This document shows, one piece after another, positions 56,952-64,000 of a stretch of 64,000 nucleotides of DNA. The stretch comes from Bacteroidales bacterium (GTDB taxonomy: Bacteria; Bacteroidota; Bacteroidia; Bacteroidales; UBA932), in the NCBI GenBank assembly GCA_023227835.1, contig JALOCI010000002.1, forward strand, positions 62,001 through 126,000, written 5' to 3'. Position 1 is the stretch's first letter. Each line of letters starts with the position of its first letter. The notes below the pieces were generated by a model, which did no database searches, was not told the DNA's origin, and saw only the letters and a program-made list of their open reading frames with translations. The position numbers and the translations under genes are program-made.

Positions 56952-59303
56952 TTAGTTAAAGAACGGGTCACTCTCTGTAGATCCGTTCAGCATATCATCA
57001 TCCGCCCCATTACAGTTCAACCCCTCCGGATATGTGCCTGGAGCTATAAACAAATCCTTTGTGGAAATCCCTAAAGACGGATCTGCAAGGACTTTTTTCA
57101 TAAATATACCCCATATCGGCAGAGCCATATTCGAACCTCCGCCAAGAGCAAGGCCCTCAAAATGGACCTGTCTGTCCTCGGCTCCAACCCATACGCCTGC
57201 TGTAAGCTTAGGAACATATCCGATAAACCATCCGTCCGCCTGGTCATTTGTTGTACCGGTCTTACCTGCGATAGCCCCTTCAGGAATATACTTCCATCTC
57301 AGTCTGTTTGCTGTCCCTTCATTAACCACACCCTGCATCAGATTGACCATCAGATATGCTGTCTGTTCACTGATTGCCTCACGCTTCTTCGGAGTAAAGT
57401 TGGCAAGTACATTTCCGGCTTTGTCCTCAATCCTTAGCACAAATATAGGTTCAACGAAAACACCCTTACTCGGGAAGGTATTATATGCCCCGACCATCTC
57501 AAAGAGTGTCAGGTCAGCCGGCCCGAGGCATAGAGAGACCACCGGGTCGAGGTAACTCTTAATACCCAGTCTGCGGCACATGTCAACCATGGCTGCTGGT
57601 CCGAACTGCTTCATAAGATAGGCAGATATGTTGTTGGAACTGTGAGTGAGCCCCCATTTGAGCGTAACTGTTCTTCCTATGTACTCGGCCTTATCTGTAC
57701 TCTCCGGCGTATAGGTGGTGTCTCCCACAATAAAAGTCTGAGGTACATTCACCACTTTGTAGCACGGTGTATAACCCTCCTGCATGGCAAGTGTGTATAA
57801 GAAAGGCTTGATTGTAGATCCGACCTGTCTTTTTCCCTGACGGGCATTGTCGTATTTGAAATAACGGTAGTTCGGACCGCCTATATATGCCTTGACATAT
57901 CCTGTCTGAGGCTCCATTGCCATGAATGCCGCTCTAAGAATAGATTTGTAATATTTTATGGAATCATCCGGTGTAAGAGTTGTGTCGATGTAGCCCTTAC
58001 CTTTCCATGTAAAAAGGCTCATCCTCACCGGTTGCCTGAAATTTTGCTTTATCTCCTCTTCCGAGAGACCTGCATCTTTAAGATTACGGTATCGGTCACT
58101 CCATCTCCTTGCCTGACTCATGATAGATTCAATAAGGCTTTTCGGGACATTGTTGGAAAATGGTTTGTTGGTTTTCCATTTAAGCTCCCTATTGAGTGCC
58201 AGTTGAAGATCTTTTCCCAGATGTTCCGCGATAGCCTCCTCTGCATATTGCTGCATCTTGGCATTAACAGTAGTGTATATCTTAAGACCATCTTTATCAA
58301 GGTTATATTTTGTACCGTCAGCCCGGAGATTTTTATTCAACCACCCATAGAGAGGATCGTTCTTCCACAGAAGTGAATCTGCCCTGTAATCTTCATATTG
58401 CTTGTATTTTGATCTTTGAGGCCTGTCTGCATTCATTGTCCTGCGGAGCATATCCCTGAAATATGCTGAAGCTCCCGCGTTGTGATCCTGCGGATTATAA
58501 TTCAGTGTTATTGGCAAAGCCTTCAGGGAATCACATGTCTCTCTGTCAATATAACGATATTTGTGCATCTGGTTCAGCACATGGTTGCGTCTTTCCAGAG
58601 AGAGATCCGGATTAATAACAGGATTGTACCTTGTCGGCTTGTTCACCATTCCCACCAGCAGGGCCCCCTCCTCAATGCTGAGTTGTGACGGGTGCTTGCC
58701 GAAAAATGTGCTTGCTGCGGCCCTTATTCCATAAGAGTTACTTCCGAAGAAGACAGAATTGAGATACATACTGACAATCTCTTTTTTAGTATAATTCCTC
58801 TCCAGCTTTACCGCGGTTATCCACTCTTTAAACTTTGATATCGCCAGGTTGAACGCAGAAGCTCCTGGAATCCTGCTGTCAATCGTATCTCTGGGGAACA
58901 GTGTTTTGGCAAGCTGTTGCGATATTGTGCTGCCTCCGCCTCCGGAACGCCTTTGTCCTAGTATTATTGATTTGACAGCTACCCTGGCAAGACTTCTGAA
59001 GTCAATACCGCTGTGGCTGTTAAACCTTGCATCCTCTGTTGCTATTACGGCATCTATCAATGAGGGAGACATCTCGTCATAGCTTATATACGATCTGTTT
59101 TCTATATGAAATGTAGTAAGAATCTCCCCTTCTTCAGATATAAGCTCGGTTGCAAGATTATTTTTTGGATCCTCAAGTTCTTCAAATGAGGGAATATCCG
59201 CAAATATGCCTACCATTAATAATATGAATAATACCAGAACGAAGGGACTGAAGAGTATTATCCAAAACCATTTCCTTACTTTATCTATTGATTTTTGGTC
59301 CAT
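56952..59303 (-). CDS. Class A penicillin-binding protein 1A (bifunctional transglycosylase/transpeptidase)
   Basis: 783 residues: cytoplasmic N-terminus, one TM helix (about 12-35), GT51 glycosyltransferase (about 70-245) with the catalytic Glu in ATEDARFNSHSGID and GGSTISQQLAKTLFP, and a transpeptidase domain (about 430-735) with SxxK in VGSTIKPFLY, SxN in THSSNNIS and KTG in AGKTGTTND. All catalytic motifs are complete. It polymerises and cross-links peptidoglycan in the periplasm. Operon with ddl (11 nt away), the phosphoesterase and prmC. Promoter-like box at 59334-59341. Confidence 0.96.
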   Translation of the reverse strand: MDQKSIDKVRKWFWIILFSPFVLVLFILLMVGIFADIPSFEELEDPKNNLATELISEEGEILTTFHIENRSYISYDEMSPSLIDAVIATEDARFNSHSGIDFRSLARVAVKSIILGQRRSGGGGSTISQQLAKTLFPRDTIDSRIPGASAFNLAISKFKEWITAVKLERNYTKKEIVSMYLNSVFFGSNSYGIRAAASTFFGKHPSQLSIEEGALLVGMVNKPTRYNPVINPDLSLERRNHVLNQMHKYRYIDRETCDSLKALPITLNYNPQDHNAGASAYFRDMLRRTMNADRPQRSKYKQYEDYRADSLLWKNDPLYGWLNKNLRADGTKYNLDKDGLKIYTTVNAKMQQYAEEAIAEHLGKDLQLALNRELKWKTNKPFSNNVPKSLIESIMSQARRWSDRYRNLKDAGLSEEEIKQNFRQPVRMSLFTWKGKGYIDTTLTPDDSIKYYKSILRAAFMAMEPQTGYVKAYIGGPNYRYFKYDNARQGKRQVGSTIKPFLYTLAMQEGYTPCYKVVNVPQTFIVGDTTYTPESTDKAEYIGRTVTLKWGLTHSSNNISAYLMKQFGPAAMVDMCRRLGIKSYLDPVVSLCLGPADLTLFEMVGAYNTFPSKGVFVEPIFVLRIEDKAGNVLANFTPKKREAISEQTAYLMVNLMQGVVNEGTANRLRWKYIPEGAIAGKTGTTNDQADGWFIGYVPKLTAGVWVGAEDRQVHFEGLALGGGSNMALPIWGIFMKKVLADPSLGISTKDLFIAPGTYPEGLNCNGADDDMLNGSTESDPFFN

Positions 59304-59333
59304 TGCAAGTTTCTATTATGGTATAATGAACTA

Positions 59334-59341
59334 CAAAAATA
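59334..59341 (-). promoter_or_regulatory. -7 box of the PBP1A-ddl-phosphoesterase-prmC operon
   Basis: Minus strand TATTTTTG matches TAnnTTTG, 30 nt upstream of the PBP1A start. No -33 match at the usual distance. Confidence 0.5.
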
Positions 59342-59412
59342 GGAATAAAAATTTGGATAATACCTTACTTTATTTCTTACTTTGCAGCCTTGTAGGGTTA
59401 ATAAAAGAAGAT

Positions 59413-61713
59413 ATGGGAGCGAATTTAGTTATCGTTGAGTCTCCGGCAAAAGCCAAGACAATTGAAAAGTTCCTTGGGAGTGAATACATTGTTAAATCAA
59501 GCTTCGGGCACATCCGGGATCTCTCAAAGAAAAATCTGGGAATAGACATTGAAAAGGGATTCGAACCTGATTATCTTATATCAGAAGATAAGAAAAAGGT
59601 AGTGGCAGATCTTAAAGCCCTTTCCAAAAAAGCAGATACTGTCTGGCTTGCATCCGATGAGGACCGTGAGGGGGAGGCTATTGCATGGCATTTGAAAGAC
59701 ACTCTTGAGCTTCCGGACAACAAGGTTAAAAGAATAGTATTTCACGAGATTACAAAAGATGCAATCCTGCATGCCGTAGAGAATCCAAGAAATGTGGACA
59801 TGAACCTGGTTATGGCACAGCAGGCAAGACGTGTTCTTGACAGGCTGGTCGGTTTTGAGCTCTCTCCTGTTCTTTGGAAAAAGGTTAAACCAAAACTGTC
59901 TGCCGGAAGGGTGCAATCTGTTGCTGTAAGACTTATAGTTGACAGAGAACGTGAAATTCAGGCGTTTTCAGCCAAATCTCAATACAAGATAGAGGGTGTT
60001 TTCAATCCGGACGGGGCAAAAGCCTCTGTAAAGGTTTCAGCAGAACTGGATGAAAAGTTCAACACTGAGGAACAGGCGAGAGCTCTGTTGGAAAAATGTG
60101 CAGGAGCAACTTTCAGAATAGCCTCTATTGAAGAGAAAGAGGCAAAACGGACTCCACCGCCGCCTTTTACAACCTCTACCCTGCAACAGGAGGCTTCACG
60201 GAAACTTGGTTTCTCTCTGAACCAGACGATGAGAGCAGCACAAAATCTTTACGAGGCCGGGCTCATAACATATATGCGTACCGACTCGACAAATCTTTCA
60301 AAAATTGCGATTGCCGCTGCCAAGCAAACAATCACAGATATGTTCGGGAAAGAGTACTCCAAGACAAGACAGTATGAAACAAAAAGCAAAGGGGCGCAGG
60401 AGGCTCACGAGGCCATAAGACCTACATACCTGAGCAATGTGGAAGTTCAGGCTGGTGTCCAGGAAAAAAGGCTCTACTCTTTAATCTGGAAAAGGACGAT
60501 TGCTTCACAGATGGCAGATGCGGCCATCCTTAAAACCGAGATAGCTATAGGCAGTGACAGGATTAGTCAAAAATTTATAGCAACAGCCGATAAGATAAAG
60601 TTTGACGGATTTCTAAAGATATATATAGAATCTGATGACGATGAGAGTTCTGAGGAGAGTAATCATAAGCTCCCCGCCCTCAAATCAAATCAACAGATGA
60701 ATCCTCTCACTATCAAGGCAACCGAGAAATTTGCACAAAAACCTCCGAGATACACCGAGGCTTCTCTCGTAAAGAAGCTGGAAGAACTTGGTATAGGACG
60801 CCCGTCAACTTATGCTCCAACTATATCCACCATCACTATGCGTGGATATATCCTAAAGGACAGCAGGCCGGGACAGGAAAGAAACTATAAAGAGCTCACT
60901 CTCGAAAACGGCACAATATCTTCTGATATACTCAAGGAGACATGGGGTGCCGAAAAAAACAAACTTTTTCCTGAAGATATAGGAATCGTTGTTAACGACT
61001 TTCTGGTAGAAAATTTCAAGTCTATAGTTGATTTTAATTTTACCGCAAAAGTTGAAGAGGACTTTGACACAGTGGCGGCAGGCCAACTTGTATGGAACAA
61101 GCTTATTGACGATTTTTACAAGCCTTTCCATAAACTTGTTGAAAAGACCCTTGTTATCTCAAGACCTGCAAATGCCGAGAAGATGCTAGGAAAGGACCCC
61201 GTAAGCGGCAAGAATGTATATGTGAGAATCGGTCGTTTCGGACCCCTCGCACAGATAGGAGACAATGATGATCCTGAAAAGAGGTTCATGAGCCTTGGCA
61301 AAGGTCAGCTCATTGAGACCATAACCCTTAAGGAGGCGCTTAAACTTTTTGAACTGCCGAGAGTGGTCGGGACATACAACGACAAAGAGATATCATGTGC
61401 AATAGGACGTTTCGGCCCATTCATAAAGTATGACGGCGGTTTCATCTCTCTGGGGAAAGATCTTGATCCGAGGACGATTGATCTGGAGAATTGCATAAGG
61501 CTTATTGAGGAGCATGCAAAGAAAGAGAAGGAGAAATTCATTAAGGATTTCTCTAAAGAGGGAATCCAGATTCTCAACGGGCGTTATGGTGCATACATCA
61601 AAAAGGGCAAGGATAATTTTAAAATACCAAAAGGTACGGATCCTCAATTGTTGGAACTGGAAGAGGTTTTGGCAATCATAGAAAAAAGCGGCGCCAAGAA
61701 AAGTAAAAGATAA
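59413..61713 (+). CDS. topA: DNA topoisomerase I
   Basis: Type IA topoisomerase that relaxes negative supercoils. 766 residues: Toprim domain at the N-terminus (LVIVESPAKAKTIEKFLG, then DEDREGEAIAWH), catalytic Tyr in LITYMRTDSTNLS near residue 290, and ELGIGRPSTYAPTISTI near 455. In place of E. coli-type zinc fingers the C-terminus has repeated Topo_C modules (GRFGPLAQIGD, IGRFGPFIKYDGG and GRYGAYIKKGK). The frame opens at 59206 but the upstream part overlaps the PBP1A gene and lacks similarity, so ATG 59413 is used. The promoter is only weakly visible (TTACTTTG, 59377-59384). Followed by the arginase-fold gene after 6 nt. Confidence 0.96.
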   Translation: MGANLVIVESPAKAKTIEKFLGSEYIVKSSFGHIRDLSKKNLGIDIEKGFEPDYLISEDKKKVVADLKALSKKADTVWLASDEDREGEAIAWHLKDTLELPDNKVKRIVFHEITKDAILHAVENPRNVDMNLVMAQQARRVLDRLVGFELSPVLWKKVKPKLSAGRVQSVAVRLIVDREREIQAFSAKSQYKIEGVFNPDGAKASVKVSAELDEKFNTEEQARALLEKCAGATFRIASIEEKEAKRTPPPPFTTSTLQQEASRKLGFSLNQTMRAAQNLYEAGLITYMRTDSTNLSKIAIAAAKQTITDMFGKEYSKTRQYETKSKGAQEAHEAIRPTYLSNVEVQAGVQEKRLYSLIWKRTIASQMADAAILKTEIAIGSDRISQKFIATADKIKFDGFLKIYIESDDDESSEESNHKLPALKSNQQMNPLTIKATEKFAQKPPRYTEASLVKKLEELGIGRPSTYAPTISTITMRGYILKDSRPGQERNYKELTLENGTISSDILKETWGAEKNKLFPEDIGIVVNDFLVENFKSIVDFNFTAKVEEDFDTVAAGQLVWNKLIDDFYKPFHKLVEKTLVISRPANAEKMLGKDPVSGKNVYVRIGRFGPLAQIGDNDDPEKRFMSLGKGQLIETITLKEALKLFELPRVVGTYNDKEISCAIGRFGPFIKYDGGFISLGKDLDPRTIDLENCIRLIEEHAKKEKEKFIKDFSKEGIQILNGRYGAYIKKGKDNFKIPKGTDPQLLELEEVLAIIEKSGAKKSKR

Positions 61714-61719
61714 CCTTTT

Positions 61720-62712
61720 ATGGAACAAAACGGATTTCTTGAACAAATCCCTGCTGCAGCAATAAGCGGGGCTTGTGGTAATGACGGTATTGCCGTCATC
61801 ATAAATGTCACCGGTCACAACAACATCTTCCATGCAATGGAAGAGCTCAAACCCCAGAGTAATTACAAGATATATTACACAGAACCGGGGATTGACCAGT
61901 TGAAGGAGGTTATGGAGCAGTGTCATGAGTCCGGTCTGAAAAGTATTGTCCTGTTCGGAAATAAGAGACCGGATATAGAATCGCTTGAACCGGAGGGATC
62001 CGTTGCTCTCATCTCTGCCGGAAGCGGCACATCCGAGGACAATCTTCTGTTATCAATACTTGATTACAGCAGAATAAAAGGGTTTGCTCATATTGGTTAC
62101 CAGACTTACAGATACAACCCGGAACTTCTGCAGAGAACCAGGACACGCTCTTTTGAAGAGCTTCGTCTCGGACTTATACGGGAAGATATAACACTTGCCG
62201 AACCGGCTATCAGAAACTCCGAGTATATATTCACAGACATAAATTCCGTAAGGGTTTGCGATTTCCCTGACAGTGTGACAAAATCTCCAAACGGGTTATA
62301 TGCAGAGGAGCTTTGCCAGCTGGGAAGGTATATAGGAATGAGCCTGGCTCTGAAAACCCTTTTTGTATACGGATTCCCTTCTGATTTGAAACAAGATTCA
62401 ACCGGAGGACAATTGGTGGCAGAATTTTTGTGGCATTTTGCAGAAGGATTGATTTCGAATGTCAATGAAAACCCCGCGAATACTGATAATGAGGACTTTT
62501 TCCTGAAGAAAATTGTAAGTATGGGGCAAGATGGTCAGGATTTAGTCTTTGTGACCAGTCGTTCTTCAGGTAGATGGTGGATCGAAATTCCGAATATAAA
62601 AAGCCGTGATAATCTTTATGTTGCATGTTCTTACTCAGACTATGCAACAGCTTGCTCCGGTGAGATTCCGTTAAGGTGGCTTTACTTTTATCAAAAAGTT
62701 AATAGCGATTAA
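61720..62712 (+). CDS. Arginase/formimidoylglutamase-fold protein lacking the metal ligands
   Basis: 330 residues. The segment order HIGYQTY (about 127), FEELRLGLIR, FTDINSVRVCDFPDS (about 171) and NGLYAEELCQLGRYIG (about 190) follows ureohydrolases, where these places read GxQ, DxDSVRxSDAP and G..EE..ri.r. The usual metal ligands are absent: no GGDHS or DxHxD, and DxD reads DIN. The fold assignment is therefore moderate and catalytic activity unlikely. Bacteroidota genomes often contain such proteins next to topA; I do not know a demonstrated function. It lies 6 nt after topA. Confidence 0.5.
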   Translation: MEQNGFLEQIPAAAISGACGNDGIAVIINVTGHNNIFHAMEELKPQSNYKIYYTEPGIDQLKEVMEQCHESGLKSIVLFGNKRPDIESLEPEGSVALISAGSGTSEDNLLLSILDYSRIKGFAHIGYQTYRYNPELLQRTRTRSFEELRLGLIREDITLAEPAIRNSEYIFTDINSVRVCDFPDSVTKSPNGLYAEELCQLGRYIGMSLALKTLFVYGFPSDLKQDSTGGQLVAEFLWHFAEGLISNVNENPANTDNEDFFLKKIVSMGQDGQDLVFVTSRSSGRWWIEIPNIKSRDNLYVACSYSDYATACSGEIPLRWLYFYQKVNSD

Positions 62713-62726
62713 TTATAATTTATTAT

Positions 62727-62734
62727 TATATTTG
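62727..62734 (+). promoter_or_regulatory. -7 box of the Lrp/AsnC regulator gene
   Basis: TATATTTG matches TAnnTTTG, 25 nt before ATG 62760. The upstream region is very AT-rich. Confidence 0.55.
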
Positions 62735-62759
62735 TTCCATGACATTAAATCTTTAACGT

Positions 62760-63257
62760 ATGCCTAAGTACCAGATAGATCAGATAGACCAGAAAATTTT
62801 ATCTTTTCTTGTTAAGAACGCAAGAAAACCTTTTCTGGAGATAGCACGTGAGTGCGGTGTTTCCGGAGCAGCAATTCACCAAAGAGTTAAAAAGATGGAG
62901 AACCTTGGTATCATCACGGGTTCAAGACTGCTAGTCAAACCCCAGACACTGGGATTGAACGTTTGCGCCTATGTAGGCGTCAGTCTTTCCCAGGCCAATC
63001 AATATCCGTCAGTAATTGAAGCATTAAAAAATATACCTGAGGTTGTGGAGTGCCACTTTGTTACAGGTAAGCATGCGTTGATGCTCAAGATATATTGCCA
63101 GAACCATGACCATTTAATGGAGATTTTGATCAACACGATACAGAATATCCCATCTGTGGAGCAGACCGAGACCTTCATCTCGTTGGATCAGGCTATTGAG
63201 AGACAGGTTTGGGTTAAGGATTTCCCGGCAAAACCATCTTCTCTTAAAAAACGCTAA
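62760..63257 (+). CDS. Lrp/AsnC-family transcriptional regulator
   Basis: 165 residues: a winged helix-turn-helix at about 5-60 (IARECGVSGAAIHQRVKKME), a linker, and a RAM/ligand-binding alpha-beta domain at about 68-145 (VCAYVGVSLSQANQYPSVIEAL as two segments). Members form octamers and respond to amino acids. The target is unknown; the sulfur amino-acid genes 30 kb away are controlled by their own attenuators and no link can be read from the sequence. Its last 14 nt overlap ispD. Confidence 0.93.
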   Translation: MPKYQIDQIDQKILSFLVKNARKPFLEIARECGVSGAAIHQRVKKMENLGIITGSRLLVKPQTLGLNVCAYVGVSLSQANQYPSVIEALKNIPEVVECHFVTGKHALMLKIYCQNHDHLMEILINTIQNIPSVEQTETFISLDQAIERQVWVKDFPAKPSSLKKR

Positions 63258-63921
63258 GTATTGCTTTTGCCAGCACCAAATCTTCTTTTGTGGTAATCTT
63301 TATGTTAAGATGACTTCCCTCAGCCAGGGAAATTGAGTGACCTGCCTTCTCGACAACTGATGCGTCATCTGTAAAAAAAGGAGAATATGGTTGGTTGTAG
63401 GCATTAAGAATAATATTAGAATCAAATACCTGAGGAGTTTGTATAAATACATACTCCTCTCTTTTTATGTGTATGCTGGACCCGTCAGGTGTGAGGTGTC
63501 TCATGGAGTCTATCGGATGTATTACAGGTATAACTGCGCCACATTCTTCCGCTTTATTAAAAAGAGAACAGATCATTTCAGCCGGCACAAAAGGCCTTAC
63601 ACCGTCATGCACAGCAACCAGAGCCCCTTCCGGGACATATTTCAGGGCGTTTTTTACAGAATGAAACCGGGTTATGCCTCCTTGTACAATTTTACACTCC
63701 CGATGCATATCTTCCTGCTTACATATCTGCTCCCACATCTCAATGCAATCCGAGGGGAGAACTAAAATAATCTCTACAGAAAAAGGTAATTTAAGAAAAG
63801 CCTCAACAGTCCGTAATAAAATCGGTTTTCCCTCAAGGTCCAGAAATTGCTTGGGTATATCACCCCCCATTCTTACTCCGCTACCTCCTGCGACAATGAC
63901 CACAAAGCATTTTTTACTCAT
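63244..63921 (-). CDS. ispD: 2-C-methyl-D-erythritol 4-phosphate cytidylyltransferase
   Basis: Third step of the MEP isoprenoid pathway: joins MEP with CTP. 225 residues, usual length. Signature IVAGGSGVRMGGDIPKQFL near residue 9, VAVHDGVRPFVPAEMI near 105, TQTPQVF-like segment IQTPQVF near 163 and TDDASVVEKAG near 180. All the key residues of the nucleotidyl-transferase fold are in place. Its promoter is at 63941-63948. No ispF partner is visible in the window. Confidence 0.97.
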   Translation of the reverse strand: MSKKCFVVIVAGGSGVRMGGDIPKQFLDLEGKPILLRTVEAFLKLPFSVEIILVLPSDCIEMWEQICKQEDMHRECKIVQGGITRFHSVKNALKYVPEGALVAVHDGVRPFVPAEMICSLFNKAEECGAVIPVIHPIDSMRHLTPDGSSIHIKREEYVFIQTPQVFDSNIILNAYNQPYSPFFTDDASVVEKAGHSISLAEGSHLNIKITTKEDLVLAKAILSVF

Positions 63922-63940
63922 TTTTTCAATTTTATAAGTA

Positions 63941-63948
63941 CAAATTTA
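63941..63948 (-). promoter_or_regulatory. -7 box of ispD
   Basis: Minus strand TAAATTTG matches TAnnTTTG, 19 nt upstream of the ispD ATG. Confidence 0.5.
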
Positions 63949-63969
63949 TATATTAATTGCCTTTTTTCG

Positions 63970-63977
63970 TAGTTTTG
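63970..63977 (+). promoter_or_regulatory. -7 box of the gene starting at the right edge
   Basis: TAGTTTTG matches TAnnTTTG, divergent from ispD. An ATG follows at 63994, 16 nt downstream. Confidence 0.45.
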
Positions 63978-63993
63978 CAATCATCTTCAGCTT

Positions 63994-64000
63994 ATGGACA
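63994..64000 (+). CDS. Probable start of a gene running off the right edge (partial)
   Basis: Only ATGGACA is visible. The suitable distance to the -7 box at 63970-63977 is the only support; no function can be given. Confidence 0.25.

Noticed and set aside
59206..59412. N-terminal extension of topA
   Set aside because: It overlaps the PBP1A start on the other strand and precedes the conserved topoisomerase start with sequence unlike any family member.
1..64000. CRISPR arrays, prophage, insertion sequences, rRNA or tRNA genes
   Set aside because: No regularly spaced direct repeats, transposase or integrase motifs, ribosomal or cloverleaf sequences were found while reading both strands; a computed tRNA and repeat scan would be needed for certainty.

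Overview
The window is a gene-dense chromosomal segment of a member of the Bacteroidota, most likely Bacteroidales. Evidence: TAnnTTTG promoter -7 boxes in front of many genes with almost no Shine-Dalgarno sequences; BACON domains; LytS/LytTR regulation; an ECF sigma factor followed by an anti-sigma/beta-barrel protein; a nucleoside kinase with an N-terminal TGS-like domain; and many lipoproteins. The genus cannot be fixed. I see no rRNA, tRNA, CRISPR, insertion sequence or prophage. Only about 0.2 kb on either side of luxS is non-structural, and that turns out to be regulatory.

Layout. 1-0.84 kb: tail of an unknown gene and a lipoprotein cyclophilin. 0.9-6.4 kb (+): patatin/beta-barrel protein, lipid-linked sugar flippase, dut, murF. 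6.4-9.2 kb (-): ECF sigma factor, membrane-anchored beta-barrel protein, family 2 glycosyltransferase. 9.3-12.2 kb (+): TPR protein and an EnvC-like factor with a degenerate LytM domain. 12.2-18.9 kb (-): pcm, metallo-beta-lactamase-fold hydrolase, lytic transglycosylase, uvrA, uridine-kinase-like protein. 19-24.8 kb: deoxynucleoside kinase, PfkB sugar/nucleoside kinase, then panC-panD-YbhN-like protein-histidine kinase. 24.8-32.1 kb: sulfur amino-acid block with metH-metF (-), luxS, a Pmp3-type small membrane protein and cysE-cysK (+). 32.1-42 kb: hydrolases (endonuclease/phosphatase fold, S9 peptidase, GH16, C26 amidotransferase, beta-lactamase-fold serine hydrolase), unknown secreted proteins and radA. 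42-43 kb: EamA transporter. 43.2-52.8 kb (+): TolC-MacA-MacB-like exporter, LytS/LytTR two-component system, a BACON/LRR/M64 metallopeptidase and a lipoprotein-type peptide deformylase in one tight run. 52.7-59.3 kb (-): PBP1A, ddl, phosphoesterase/PQQ propeller protein, prmC. 59.4-64 kb: topA, arginase-fold protein, Lrp/AsnC regulator, ispD and the start of a further gene.

The most notable discovery is in the sulfur block. Upstream of metH there is a 25-codon reading frame (minus strand, 29461 to 29384) with six Met codons, five of them within codons 8-15. It is followed by an intrinsic terminator just before metH. Upstream of cysE there is a 27-codon reading frame (30190-30273) with six Cys codons, including four in a row, followed by an intrinsic terminator just before cysE. 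In both cases a segment inside the leader frame can pair with the 5' arm of the terminator (antiterminator), and an earlier segment can pair with or mask that antiterminator arm. The spacing of leader stop codon to terminator (26 and 27 nt) and the 5-nt terminator loops are nearly the same at the two loci. I read these as a pair of classical ribosome-mediated attenuators, one sensing methionine and one cysteine, on either side of luxS. This is inferred from sequence; nothing has been measured.

Other points of interest: an apparently secreted peptide deformylase with complete catalytic motifs; three genes whose -7 box ends exactly 4 nt before the ATG (leaderless candidates); a low-complexity element found in frame in two unrelated genes; and many convergent gene pairs that overlap at their 3' ends.
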